NCBI RefSeq assembly: GCF_000149955.1
Contig: NC_030991.1
Span: forward strand, 1,272,501 to 1,336,500
Source of the DNA: Fusarium oxysporum f. sp. lycopersici 4287
Lineage: Eukaryota > Ascomycota > Sordariomycetes > Hypocreales > Nectriaceae
Direction: 5' to 3'
DNA length: 64,000 bases
The translations under genes were made by a program, and so were the position numbers. The notes below the pieces were generated by a model that was given only the letters and a program-made list of their open reading frames with translations, searched no databases and was not told the DNA's origin. Below, piece after piece: positions 20,089 to 32,264 of the stretch (position 1 is the stretch's first letter; every line of letters starts with the position of its first letter).

Positions 20089-22824
20089 CGACTGGAAGGG
20101 TTAGCTCTTTACGACTATATGTCGGTCGTCAAATTGAAGCGGAAGGGGGGATGCGTCTGCTCGGGTAAAGTAGAACTAGACAGGGCCTGGCCGTTATCGG
20201 CATCGTAGATCCAGACACTGCGGCATCCAAACCAGCTTGCGGCGGTCTGCTTAGATGGCTATTTAGGCATGGATTTTACTGAGGAGGATGATTCCTACTA
20301 CAGGAGGTACGTCCACCCCGACCGACAAACTGCAATGGTGCGACTCTTCGGGCCAAGCGTATATCCGAAACTTGTATAAGACGCCAACACAGAGCGCTGA
20401 CAATTGTCATGACCGGTTTTAGAGCAGCAGTATAACATCTTGGCCTCTTCATTCCTTGGCATGCTTTCCTGTGCGAGTCATCTGGCGAGATAAACAGGAT
20501 TTGGGAGACACAGAAGACATGCCTCTCCAAGCGCATGACGTGGCTAGCGGACAACATCCAGTTGCTGCGGCGATCGGCCGAGGACGTGGCGCGGGATGCC
20601 AGGCAGTGGGCGGCATTGTCCGGCGAAGGAGATCCCGCTGCCGACGCAGTCGGATCAGGCAGTACGGAAGGGCACGACGCACAGGGCGTAGAGCACCGGC
20701 CTGGTGGTGTCGGTTTGGCGACCCGCCTGATAGACGTGCTAAGGAATGCGATGACGAGAAAAGAGATCACAGCCGGCTCAAAAGAGATCTCTTCTATGGT
20801 TGAGCAAATGTACCGCTTCCAAGCGACTGCCCTCGACTCCACCGACGACCTTCGTGCTACGGTCATCCCTGATCATGATGCGCATATCCTAGGAGGTTCA
20901 ATCTCGCGGGCAGAGATCCCCCGGCAGGAGCAGCTGAGATCCATCAAGTAACAGCAAAACGGTCTCTCCCGCGAACGGGAGAAGATGGTCCAGGGACTGC
21001 AGAATCAGTTGGGCGGCACAGCAGCCGCCGACGGAGTCGCGGCGCACAGCGGGTCCGACAGGCCTGGCCAGCAAGACGATCCTACCACGCATGCCGATCA
21101 AAGGGGCCCATCTCGGGATACGGGTCCATCGACGGGCGTTATGTTCGGCCCATCCACATCCTTTTGCGAGACCGGAAGGCAAGTGGCCGAGTCCTTCACA
21201 CTCAACTAAAGACAAAGCATAGCGTTGCAGTTGATATGTTGCCAACTTGACCGGATGCGGCGCGACGATAACGAACCCCCCCAACTCTGCCAATTCATTG
21301 GAGGCGAGGGAGGCACCGGCAAGTCTCGCGTCATCGCTGCCATCGCGGAATTGTTCGTTCGTACGGGGCAATTCCATCGCCTGCTATTGACGGCGACGTC
21401 CGGCACAGCGGCGGCGAACATCAATGAATCACCATCCATTCCGCTTGCAGATTCTCTAAAGACACAGTCGCGAGAGTAGGCCGCGCCGGTGACCTAGACG
21501 GCTTCGCATCGTCTGGCTCGGCAGCTCTCCGCATCGACGGGCAGACCAAGATGGACTGGCAGGAGAAACAGGTCTTGGTCATAGACGAAGTCAGCATGCT
21601 GGGCGCTCGGACGCTGCACGCCGTCAACGAACAGCTCTGCAGATTGAGAGAGTCTGCTCGAGACTTCGGTGGGATTCCGATAGTCATCTTTTGCGGAGAC
21701 TTCTATCAGTTCCGTCCCGTGCAGGAGCGATCGATCCTCCTCCCCAGCGCCTCCACTACCTGGGAAGGAGATAATGGCTTCGGCATAGAACAGAGGCGGC
21801 AACATGACACGGCTCACGTCCTGTGGAGGAAGTTCACCACAGTGGTGCTGCTAGATGAGCAAATCCGTGCCGCGCAAGATCCGCGACTACGTGGGCTCCT
21901 GACACGCATTCGGAAAGGGGTATAAGACCAGTCGGACGTAGAGTACCTAAACAGCCACTGTTATCAAGAAGGTAGACGGATCCCGTGGGAGTCAGGCATC
22001 ACAGTGGTGACGCCGCTCAATAGAAACCGCTGGAACCTGAACATCGAAGCAGCGCTTGCCTTTCGCAAGCAATGGCAGCGGCAGGTTCGGATATTCGTCT
22101 CCGAGCATAGATGGAAGGACAATGAGCCGACGGAGGAAGAAGCCATCATGATGTTGGGTCAGGGCGACGACAGCACCATCCCGGTGCCCGCCATCTTCAT
22201 GTTCGTACCTGGCATGCCCGTCGTCGTAAACAAAAACACCCATCAAGGTCTGAAACTGGGGAACGGCGCCAGTTATACGGCCCAGCACGTTATTCTCGAC
22301 AAGGCTCACCCGGGCCACCAGATCGACGCCGATACCGTGCTCCATTTGGCCCGCCGGCAGGGATACTGTTGGGGTCAGAAACGACGAGAGACTTCCGCTT
22401 CATTGGTATGCCCCCCGGTACGATCCTCCTGACGCCTACGAGTGTCAAGATAGAGTGCCAAAGAAAACGGCCATGGCAGCAAGTCGATGTCTCGCGCAGA
22501 GGGCTGCCATGTGCGCCAGCGTTTGCATGTACGGACTACAAGGTGCAGGGAAGAACGTTAGATCTGGTGGCGCTGGAGCTGCGAGGGACCAGGACCACCA
22601 ACATTGATGGCCAGGCGGTCCCGAGCCAATGCGACCCTTATAGCCTGTACGTACAGCTGTCGCGGTGCAGAACGCTGGACGGCATCATGCTTCTGTCTAG
22701 GGCGCGAGAGCATGACTTGATAGGGAACACGGTACCGGCGGAGATGGCCCAGGCTGAACTGAGGCTGGAGCAGCTGAGCGAGGAGACACTCAAGGGCGCG
22801 GAATCCCGGGACTGGCTAGAATAG
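20089..22824 (+). pseudogene. Helitron Pif1-type helicase domain, broken
   Basis: Motifs in order: Walker A GGEGGTGKSR (about 21300-21330), motif Ia TATSGTAA, Walker B LVIDEVSMLG (about 21580), GDFYQFRPVQ, and the C-terminal motifs DYKVQGRTLD and LYVQLSRCRTLDGIMLLSR (22530-22700). Stops at about 20951, 21209, 21479 and 21925 and frame changes near 21500 and 22380 break it into at least five pieces. It is the C-terminal half of the Helitron protein. It unwinds DNA 5'-3' in intact relatives. Confidence 0.88.
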
Positions 22825-22830
22825 ATTTGA

Positions 22831-23292
22831 ATAGATTTGAAACTAATTCGATTCGAAGGAAGAAGGCAGAGATAAAGCAGGAAAACTGAAAATATAGGAA
22901 GGGAAATGCGATTTTGGTTCGCCAGGTTTGACGGGGTCCGGCAAACACAGCCGATGCCTTGCGGATTAGTATTGACCCGCTGTTTCCCCACTTTGCTAAC
23001 GTCAACGATGTTGGCCAGCTAAGAAAAACGCGATTTGGTGTGGCACGAACTTTACACGACGTCACGTTCAAAAGCACGTGAGATTTGTGCTTGGGTTTTT
23101 TTTGGAGCCCCGCTTCTTCGCCCGTCCTCTAAGAGCCTTTCGTTCCTCAAGGCACGCGAGGTATTGTCTCACCTGCGAAAATCCTCCTCGGCATCCAAAA
23201 GTTTCATCCTTTCCTTTCCCAAGCGACACGTCATGTACTTTACCTCACGTCCCCACCTTTGACTACCCAGGATCTGCAAGCTTTCGTCACAA
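22831..23292. other. Spacer and probable promoter of the Nudix/eIF2B-like gene
   Basis: There is no gene. The sequence contains pyrimidine-rich stretches shortly before the ATG at 23293. The Helitron's right end should lie in here but was not identified. Confidence 0.5.
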
Positions 23293-24850
23293 ATGGCACC
23301 TCTCAAACACAGCGACGTTGCGACGAGCTTCATCTTCAGATTCCCCGCTGACGACGCGGCCAAGAAACCGCAGGTGGCCCTCTTCCGCCGGAGCAGTCAC
23401 GTAAACACTTACCAGTAAGCAAAATGTCTTTCCTGATCAGGGAATCGTGCTTACATACTATAGGCACAAGTATGCAGGCATTTCTGGAAGCGTTGAGGAG
23501 ACTGACGCAGATCCTCTCGCCACAGCCTGGAGGGAACTTGCTGAAGAGACTACTCTTACAGATGACTCTTTACGCCTTTTTCGAAAAGGGAAACCATTTT
23601 CGTTCGCTGATGAGTCTATTGGGAGAGAGTGGACTGTCAACCCTTTCGGTTTCGTTCTCAAATCCGAGAGCGACGGTGGCCGCGGTGAGGCTGGCATCAA
23701 AATTGACTGGGAGCATGAGGGGTACGAATGGTTCGATCCAGACGCAATCAACGACTCAGATGACTTCGAGGGCGTTCCGCGCATCCTAGAGAGTCTTAGA
23801 AAGGTGTGGTTCAATGTTGACTTGGGCGAAGTGGCAGGCAACACGCTTAGCCGGGGCTTGGTCGCTCTGCAGGAAGATCACGAAAGCGGAGCGCGCCAGC
23901 TAGCTACCAAGGCTCTCGATACCTATATCGATGTTATTAAGAAACTCGATTCCACTGATCAAGTTCAGTGGTGGAACAATATCAGGTTTGCGGGATGGCA
24001 CCTGTGGAAGAACGGGCGAGAAAGTATGGGCGCGTCTATCTTGAACGTTGTTCTATCGGCTTTGGACATAGTTCAAGACGGAATCCCACCCAGCGGTCCA
24101 CTAGGTAAGAGCTCGATCGATAATATCGTCAGAGCCTTGGGGGATTACGCCCGCGACCGACATAATACCACTTCAAGAACTGGCGCGATGTTCCAGGCTT
24201 TCATAGAGCAGCATTTATCGGGAGGCGGACCACTCAAAATCCTTACCCTATCATCTAGCTCTACTATCACTTCGGCCATCACGTACGTTATAGGAAATAC
24301 TTTGCGGCCTGTGGAAGTCCGTGTGCTCGAATCCCGGCCACTCTTCGAAGGTGTCAAGATGGCACAGTCAATTGCTTCATGTGCCAACAATTCCAAGACC
24401 AAGACCCGTTTGATAATCCACACTGATGCAAGTGTCGGTGTTGCAGCGAAAGACATTGATGTCGTACTCATCGGAGCGGATCTGATCGACAAAACAGCCG
24501 CGGTTAGCAACAAAGTTGGTTCTCTGCCTACTGTTCTGACGGCCAAGTACGTGTCTCCAAAAGCCAAGATTGTCGCTTTGTCAGAGAAGGAGAAGGTGCT
24601 CCCTTTTGCGCCGCCAGGTCAGGAGGAGAACGATCCATGCGAGCTTATGCAAGCTTGGGGAGACCTCAGCTCAGCTGTGAAGGGTGTTCCCCACTCTCAA
24701 GTCACTGTCAAAAACGTGTACTTCGAGTGGGTTCCATCCGATTTGATCGATCACTACATCACTGAGGACGGAGTCACCGGTTGTGAGGGAATATTGAACT
24801 ATGCCCAGGAAGTTGGGAAGAAGGCTGACCAATATTTTACCAATCTCTGA
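23293..24850 (+). CDS. Nudix-eIF2B-like fusion protein
   Basis: Exons 23293-23414 and 23464-24850 join in frame around a 49 bp intron and give 502 residues. The start MAPLKHSDVATSF follows a CACAA context. Residues ~10-150 are a Nudix domain. The Nudix box reads GSVEETDADPLATAWRELAEET, and the glutamate expected eight residues before RE is an alanine, so catalysis is uncertain. Residues ~170-500 are an eIF2B alpha/beta/delta-like domain (related to ribose-1,5-bisphosphate isomerases), with IHTDASVGV, VLIGADLI, NKVGSLPTVLTA and FEWVPSDLI. This domain pairing is a known single-copy architecture in ascomycetes. Its cellular role is not settled. The frame is clean, so this is a genuine host gene next to the Helitron. 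Confidence 0.93.
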
Positions 24851-26619
24851 TGTGAAAATCCGAGTGAGACAATCTCGAGTATGCAGGCATGGTCCTTGAC
24901 CCCGACAATCTTGAGAGTTATATTACCTCTTTCATGTTGCAGCCAATAGCAGTAACATATGGCCTTTTCATGCCTCTTGGTGCCTTGGAGCATATGACGG
25001 AGGCTCGAATTCACATTTCCAAATGTGATCGAATCAGTATGGCTGTGTGGGTTGTTTGACATCGCCTGCACAGTTGTAAGGCTTTTCATGCGATCTCTCT
25101 TGCCAGATTTGCATCTGCTATTGGGGTTTCCATTCAATCACCATCAATAAAGATGCAAGGGTGTTGAATGTTGAATATTGGTCTCGCCACTGACTGGAAG
25201 TGCCTATTTCAGGCATTAAAAACTGTATTTCAGCTCACGGGGAGACCAAGGTTCGACATCAGAATATTGTAACCCGTTTTGCCTGGAGGCGTCATTCTAG
25301 AATGTGCATTCAAGCCACCTATAAGCCCTTGCGAAATTATGGCGTATCGACAGAACGCCAGGTGCGGAACAACACGTTCTCAGTAAGCAGCGCGAAGGAT
25401 CCCTGGGATTCTGGGGTATATGTCAGCCTTACAGCCCTAACGACATAGCCCGCGACTTAACGAACTATATATATATCAGTAATGCGTGGAGGGTGCGGGT
25501 TGGAGCGGCGTCTTGTAAGTGTTAGTGGAAATGGCGGGCGGGTTCAATAACACGTTAAAAATTCCCAGTAAATTAACCACATCAATGCATAAGGAAAAAA
25601 GTAGATGAATCGATAGCTTTCAATGTAATAAATCTTTTTAAGAGACACTAGAGGATTTTATTTATTGAGAGAAATGGTTATTGTCTATTGAAGATAAAAT
25701 TCAAGGTCGATTTGACATCTGGTAATCTAAATCCCTGATAAGTGGCATTAGAAACGGGCGAATGAGAGGAATTATAAACCAAAAAGAACCTTGTCAAGCC
25801 TAAAAGTAGCCAATACGATGCATTTTAAAATCGAAAGAACCCTGTTATGTCCTCATGAACGAATAAGAAAATGCTATGGCTTGCTATATCCTGCATGTCT
25901 TTTGGTAGACAAAATTGTCAAGATCAACAGTAAGCATACTTAACTACATCGCAACCAAGCAAAGACAATATTGCACATAAGGATCCTCTTACTTACATTA
26001 GAAGAATATAGGTATAGCTTGAATAATGACCTTACTATATTACTTGATGATAAACTCAAAAGGGAAAAGAACCTTGCCTAAAGTATATAATGTCATTAGT
26101 ATCTATTAGAACCTTTTCTTATTTTAACCTACCCTAAGGTAATTAGTTATTCTATATCTCTCTCCAGACCATAGCCATCATCATCGTAATTATCACCATA
26201 AGATAAATTGCTTGCTGACTTGAATCTTGCCACTTCGTGTTGTCTAACATGACGCGTCCCCTTGTTATTATCACAGCCACGATCATCAAAACCTTGACCT
26301 TAAACCAATTACTTGTCTTAACTATGGCATAACCTAGCTAAACTCTATCACTACCATTGTGACTTTCTTACTTCCCTATCCAATCAAAGACCAGAGAGTG
26401 CCAGAGTTCCCAGGTAAAAACACCCTCTTTCTCATAAATAGTGTTTTTACTCATTTCGGGAAGTCACATTAATATGAATAGAAGCCAATAATAATTAGTA
26501 GCTTATTAAGGGCAAAAAAGGGGATGATATAGACTAAATTCATAATGAACAAATGCAGGAGGAAATAGTAGGATGAGAGTTCGTGAAGATCGCGATGCAT
26601 TATATAATACCAATTCATA
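24851..26619. other. AT-rich spacer
   Basis: No gene is supportable. From about 25440 the sequence is markedly AT-rich, with many TA steps, which suits an old RIP-like decayed region. No terminal repeats were found. Confidence 0.6.
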
Positions 26620-26629
26620 ACAATACTCA

Positions 26630-26890
26630 CTGAAGATAGGTCGCCGAGCATTGACCGCACAAGAAAAGGCAGAACGACAGAGGCAACGACAGGAGGCGCT
26701 CCGCGCGAAACAAACGCTGGAACTTGCTCGAGAGTGTGCTCTCGATCCTCATCTACGCGTGGCTGTTGACCGTCCATTGCCTGCGTCATCCGCATCACAG
26801 ATTATAACGGCTACTATAGGTTCATTAGAGTCCACCTCTTCTATCAATCTAAATCTACTGGCTAGTGTTCTAACGACAAGGCTTATATGA
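26630..26890 (+). pseudogene. Charged coiled-coil gene fragment, unrecognised
   Basis: After a possible acceptor (AGATAG at about 26634-26639) the frame reads GRRALTAQEKAERQRQRQEA, then LRAKQTLELARECALD, with a stop at 26890. The composition is that of a real protein. The opening resembles MGRRAFTNPSN... at 60818. No upstream exon is seen, and a hAT end lies 75 bp downstream. Confidence 0.35.
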
Positions 26891-27184
26891 CTAGCTCGAC
26901 CGTACGCAAACGAAGGCGATAGTCCTGTGGATCCGCTAGCACGAGAAAGGCACGCAGCTTCAACCAGTGATCGGGAATGGTCTGGTCTGGTCTGGGGGTC
27001 CAGACCAGACCAGAGCAGCTGCTTACATAATAACCGGTTTGATAGACCGGTTAGACCAACAAGACCGCCAAGAATGAGGCTGTCAAGATTCCACGTGACA
27101 GGTCACGTGTACGCTCAGATAAATACGGTATTGTCGCTCAAAGGCAGAACGTTCTCTGCTCCCTGAGCGACCTCTTCGTTAGAA

Positions 27185-27768
27185 NNNNNNNNNNNNNNNN
27201 NNNNNNNNNNNNNNNNNNNNNNNNNNNNNNNNNNNNNNNNNNNNNNNNNNNNNNNNNNNNNNNNNNNNNNNNNNNNNNNNNNNNNNNNNNNNNNNNNNNN
27301 NNNNNNNNNNNNNNNNNNNNNNNNNNNNNNNNNNNNNNNNNNNNNNNNNNNNNNNNNNNNNNNNNNNNNNNNNNNNNNNNNNNNNNNNNNNNNNNNNNNN
27401 NNNNNNNNNNNNNNNNNNNNNNNNNNNNNNNNNNNNNNNNNNNNNNNNNNNNNNNNNNNNNNNNNNNNNNNNNNNNNNNNNNNNNNNNNNNNNNNNNNNN
27501 NNNNNNNNNNNNNNNNNNNNNNNNNNNNNNNNNNNNNNNNNNNNNNNNNNNNNNNNNNNNNNNNNNNNNNNNNNNNNNNNNNNNNNNNNNNNNNNNNNNN
27601 NNNNNNNNNNNNNNNNNNNNNNNNNNNNNNNNNNNNNNNNNNNNNNNNNNNNNNNNNNNNNNNNNNNNNNNNNNNNNNNNNNNNNNNNNNNNNNNNNNNN
27701 NNNNNNNNNNNNNNNNNNNNNNNNNNNNNNNNNNNNNNNNNNNNNNNNNNNNNNNNNNNNNNNNNNNN
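27185..27768. other. Assembly gap (584 N)
   Basis: This is a run of N only. It hides the left end of the nested Fot element, the start of its transposase and part of the hAT C-terminus. Long open frames spanning it are artefacts. Confidence 0.99.
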
Positions 27769-29540
27769 CTCTTCACACTTAGATGAACCAGAAAAATGAT
27801 GAAAGTCAATAATGTTAAGCCTCGGGGCTTTAAAAACGACCAAATCTTAGCGCCCGAGCAGCGCCATGATCTACTCTGTGGATCCAGGAAACTCCAACGG
27901 CGCCAGCGTGGCATGCCATCTAGACGCGATATTGTGGCTAATTCAAGAAAGCTCACGGATCTAGAAGAGAGATCCATTGTGCAATATGTTCTTGACTTGG
28001 ACTCACGATCATTTCCTCCCCGCCTTCGTGATGTGGAAGATATGGCTAATAAACTGCTCGCTGACCGCGACGCGTCGCCTGTCGGCAAGCGCTGGGCTTC
28101 TAACTTTATCAAGCGACAACCAGAGCTAAAGACGCGTCGTTTTCGCAGATATGACTACAAAAGGGCCAAATGCAAAGATCCAGAGGTTATTCGGGGCTGG
28201 TTCGCGCTCGTGGAGAACACAATTACCAAATATGGCATTGACGCGACGGATATCTACAACTTTGATGAGACTGGCTTTATGATGGGCGTTATCTCAACAG
28301 GTATGGTTATTACAAGTGCAGAAAGAAGTTCCAACGCAAAATTGGCCCAGCCTGGAAACCGGGAATGGGTTACGGTGATCCAAGGCGTCAGTTCGGAGGG
28401 TTGGTGCGTGCCGCCGTTCGTCATTGTTGCGGGCAAAAATCACCTCTCGACCTGGTATCAAGATAGCCCGCTTCCGCAAGATTGGGTCATCGCCACGACT
28501 GATAACGGCTGGACAACAAACGAAATTGGCCTAGAATGGGTAAAGCATTTCGACAAGCACTCCAAGTCGCGAACTACGGGTGATTATCGCCTCCTCATCC
28601 TAGATGGTTATGAAAGTCACTACTCAGCAGGTTTCAAGACGTACTGCAAGTAAAACAAGATTATAACTCTCTGTATGCCTGCTCACTCGTCCTATATACT
28701 TCAGCCTCTCGATTTTGGATGTTTTGGCCCGCTTAAGCAAGCATACGGTCGATAAATCGAGAAGAAGTTGAGGGCGGGTATAAGCCATATCAGCAAGGAG
28801 GACTTCTTTTCTGCATTTTGTACAACATTCCGAGAATCTATGATAGACAATAATATCCGGGGAGGCTTCTGAGGGATAGGTCTTGCGCCTTTGAACTCGG
28901 AGAGCGTGGTTTCTAAGCTTGATGTGAAACTACGAACGCCGACACCAGTTTTGGAGGTCGACGAGTTGCTGGTACCTTGGGTATCGAAGACGCCAAACAA
29001 TCCGATTGAGGCGACTTCACAATCAGACTTTATTAAGAATCGAATCTCCAGACACCAAGGAAGCTCTCCAACTTCTATATTGGATGCTGTAGATCAGTTT
29101 GCTAAAGGAGCACGGGGAATTATGCATCAGATCGCCCTATTGAAGTCGGAAGTGCAGATCCTTCGAGAAGAGAATGAGACACTTAGCCGGCGTTGGCATG
29201 TCAAGAAGAAACGTCTGAGGCAGGGAGGAAGCCTAACACTCCGTCAGGGTCAAGATCTGCAGGGCCAAAATGATGTTGATGTGCAACTACAAGAAGAAAG
29301 TCGCAGTAATGGGCGTCTCAAGCGGAAGGCGGGGTCAGAACAACGACGATGTGGTGTCTGCGGCAGGACAGGACATAACGCACGAAGTTGCCAGATAGAA
29401 GCAGCAGTATCTTAAGAATTACATCATAGTAAATTTGAGTCGATTGATGATGATTTGGTTCATTTTGCAGGGTAGGGAATCGTGAGGGTGCGGCTCGGCG
29501 CGACATTCGCTTGTCTGCGACATTCGCTTATCATGCACGT
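27769..29540 (+). mobile_element. Fot/pogo element nested in hAT (left end in gap)
   Basis: The right end has a doubled core (CGACATTCGCTTGTCTG, then CGACATTCGCTTATCATG) and terminates in CACGT at 29540, followed by TA. It belongs to the same superfamily as the element at 44630-46489. Its target TA lies inside the hAT transposase gene. Confidence 0.8.
27796..29415 (+). pseudogene. Fot/pogo transposase with C-terminal CCHC knuckle, broken
   Basis: 27796-28653 covers the HTH region (frameshifted at its start), VGKRWASNFIKRQPEL, FDETGFMMGV (first Asp) and LLILDGYESH (second Asp). In-frame stops at 28651, ~28753 and ~28870 interrupt it, and ILQPLDFGCFG (third Asp) lies between them. 28891-29415 carries the tail, a coiled coil and a CCHC knuckle (CGVCGRTGHNARSC). 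At least two stops look like CAA to TAA and CGA to TGA changes when compared with the paralogue at 44749-46391. Confidence 0.85.
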
Positions 29541-29542
29541 TA

Positions 29543-31604
29543 CGCAATGGCGTCATCGTAAGCTGCCTCGTCGTCATGGAGCCTGTCGGTAGAAATATAT
29601 TGTTCATACAAATCTGTTGTGGAGACAGGAGCGTCTGTTCGAATACGCTTATGTTCCCGCTGGCGATCGAATGCTGGGTCAGGAGCTCTCTCCTTCCTGG
29701 CTGGTGGTGGCAGCATCTCAACAGGGTGTCTTCCCTTATACTCTGTCTCCCAGAGATGCTTCACCGCTGATTGTGCATTATTAAACCACCTCCTCTTCTC
29801 TTCGTCGCCGTGAAGAACCCACTCTTGCCTGAACCACGCCCACTTGCAATATGGATCGAGGATTTGAGCCGCATAGTATGCCGGTGGAAGGTCAGTATCC
29901 TCAGGGAATCGATTCTGCCAATTCAACTGTTGGTTGTTGTAGTACTCGGCACATTTTGACACGCGGCATCTGCGCAGCTTTGAAGGTACTTCCATGTAAC
30001 GTTATTATCGTCCTCAGAGTGGATGTCGTGGTAGTGATCCTTCGTCTCGCTTATCTCTCGAAGAAGGCAGTCCAAAGTTGAAAACCAGTCAGCAAGTGAT
30101 GTCTTCTTACGTTCAGAAAGCAAAGTTGCAGCATAGAAGTATTTTAGAGCGAGTTCAATCTTTTCAAGCTCGAACCAGTGCTGTCCATCAAGTTTAAAGT
30201 TCGCAATCCCTTGAGAGCCTTTCCCAGGTACATGGCGAGCTGAGAAGATCTCTAAACATTCCCGAACATTTAATGCCCGTGTAATTGAATGAAACCATGA
30301 ATTCCAGCGTGTTGAGTTGTTCTGGATAAGCTCGAGCCCGTCGAATTCAGAGAGATCTCCGCCGATAATGATTGCAGCAAACTCCTCACGGCGTTGTGGA
30401 GCAAGCCTAATGTATCATACGAGGTTGTGAAGCCGACCTAAACATCCAAATTTATCCAGAGCTCTTCCACCTTCGCATAGTCTCCGCGTTGATAGTGCTT
30501 TTCAAGCTTTGCTAGATACTTCTCTCAGTTCCGACCCATGAGAAACGCCTGGCAGCAGAGGTTGACAATGTGGCCCAAGCAGCGAAGTCGGCAATGGCGA
30601 CGTTATTTCGAGTCCATCCATGGGCAGAGCTCCTTGAGTATGAATCCAACAGTGGTATCATTTGACGAGGCATTATCCAGCATGAAATATCCAATCTCAT
30701 CTCCGCCGATATCATATTCTTTTAGCAATTCAAGAACAACTGATTCAAGATTCTCGCCAGTGTGTTCGCCGTACACACGTCGTATACCCAAAACGGTAGT
30801 TCGTCGCTTGCCAGTAGTGTCAATCCACATGGCGATGACACCTAGAATAGCGTAAGGATTTGGCGAGGTCCAGAGATCAAAGGAGATGGAGATTCTACAC
30901 CGCGAGCGCTGGAGGTCCTCTCTGAGCCGCTGCTTCGACAGAAAGGCGTCCATAACCCAACTTCGAATAGTTTTCGCTGCCTTTGGAAGGTGGTTGAGAA
31001 GTGCCGGATTCAAAAAGAAGAGTAGTTCTTGGAAATACCGATTTTCTAGTTGAAAGAAAGCAATATGACAGTACACAATCCAACGAATTAGAAGCTCTTT
31101 GAACTTCTCCATTGAGTCTTTCCAGAAGAAGGTATTAGTAGCAGCCGCGCTCTTCTGCTGATCTAGTACAGACTTCCGTGTCGAACTATGTTTCTTAATA
31201 CCACTCTAGGGATCAATCTGGTGCTTCTGTTCTAGGTGATTTCTGACCTTAGAAGTGCCATTGATAACAAACAATTCTTGCTTGTTCTTTCCAGCCGTGC
31301 ACTCGTGACAGTAATACACCTCTTTCTTATCGCTACCTCGAATATATTGGAGGCCATACTTCCAGATGTGTGATGTACCTAGACGAAATCCCTTCTTTGT
31401 AATTGTCGCGCGTTTCGCGTAGGTGATACGTTCCTGTGCAAACTCATCCGGAGGTTCGTGATATCGAACAGGGGCTGGTGATAGAGTAGGGGTGGGTGAC
31501 GACGTAGGGACAGGAGATGGTGTAAGAGACGTTGAATTTGGTACCATTATAGTCAATGGAGACGGTAAGGGTGGAGCTGATGACTCCATAACAATAGCAT
31601 ACAA
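29543..31604 (-). pseudogene. hAT transposase, broken
   Basis: Reading leftward from 31604: a Pro/Ser/Thr-rich N-terminus, a BED finger (YYCHECTAGKNKQ ... VRNHLEQKHQ, 31206-31604), then SISFDLWTSPNPYAILGVIA, HTGENLESVVLELL and GYFMLDNASSNDT (catalytic region, 30603-31112). Further left are degraded pieces, then AYYAAQILDPYCKWAWFRQ (29540-29995). Stops after the BED part, after CPWMDSK (~30600) and later break it. The Fot insertion separates the C-terminal dimerisation region. Confidence 0.88.
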
Positions 31605-31839
31605 GCAGGTTGTTATGGACTTGATTGTTTTATGTGAGTGGAAAACTCAAGCTGTTCTCAGGGGCTCATAATTTCATTCCGTACTCAATGTTCTAACTGC
31701 ATTAGTCTAAGATTCAGCCACCCCGATCTATTTATAGCCAGACCGGTCCAGACCATTAAGATCGGTCCGACCATGGTCTTGAGAAATCCTCAGACCAGAC
31801 CAAGTCTTGGCGGTCTAAACCAGACCATTCCGATCACTG

Positions 31840-32264
31840 GTATCCGGGAATAAAACTCAGCAGAGGTGAACCGGCTCAGTATCCATCTGCCAGTAACCGG
31901 GGAGAAATCGAGACGACTTGTCACTTTTAATAGTAGTTAACAAACATAATAGGTCCCCCCGAACTCACCAACATGTTCCATGGAGCTGTGCAGGATAAAT
32001 GAAAACGCAAGCTATCATATGATTGATGGCCTAGCCACGAAGTCAAAAGTGCAGTAGTTCGACTTCGACCATGCGATACAAACTCTCCTTGCTGAATTTA
32101 AGTTCAGCCACGAAAGCTTGTACTGGCAGCACAGCTGACAGAATGTCTCAGTATGACGCCTCACACAAGGTCCCCACTCGGCACGAATAGTTGCAAATCT
32201 CGGGGGACAAAGTTCGCGAGGTCATGATTACTCGGTATTGGTTAACCCCTACGCATTGTGCTTT
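31840..32264. other. Spacer
   Basis: Nothing supportable was seen between the hAT right end and the RING gene. Confidence 0.5.

Larger units (their letters stand above)
14900..22830 (+). mobile_element. Autonomous-type Helitron, decayed (boundaries approximate)
   Basis: A Rep/helicase gene runs rightward over ~6 kb with HUH, Y2 and Pif1-type helicase motifs, preceded by an oppositely oriented accessory gene. I could not fix the 5' TC or the 3' hairpin-CTRR end. The left limit is after the Fot1 inverted repeat at 14124. The right limit is before the Nudix/eIF2B gene at 23293. Several stops and at least one frameshift show the element is dead. Confidence 0.8.
26965..31839 (-). mobile_element. 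hAT element carrying a nested Fot element and the assembly gap
   Basis: The ends are near-identical inverted repeats starting CAGTGATCGG and continuing AATGGTCTGGT (left from 26965; right ending 31839). Both subterminal regions are packed with GGTCT/AGACC units, as hAT transposases require. The transposase runs leftward from 31604. A Fot element interrupts it (right end 29540, TA at 29541-29542). An 8 bp target duplication is not seen. Confidence 0.75.

Noticed and set aside
14900..23000. Starship-type giant element
   Set aside because: No DUF3435 tyrosine recombinase captain was seen. The HUH-Y2 and Pif1 motifs identify a Helitron.
22930..23010. Possible Helitron 3' hairpin and CTAA end
   Set aside because: Candidate stems are short or bulged and not at the usual distance from CTRR. 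No second copy in the window to confirm it.
24900..26600. AT-rich region as centromeric or origin sequence
   Set aside because: Less than 2 kb, no repeats or positional evidence. Decayed spacer is the simpler reading.
27115..28112. Long minus-strand open frames across the N run
   Set aside because: They consist mostly of unknown bases. The short readable ends do not form a common protein.
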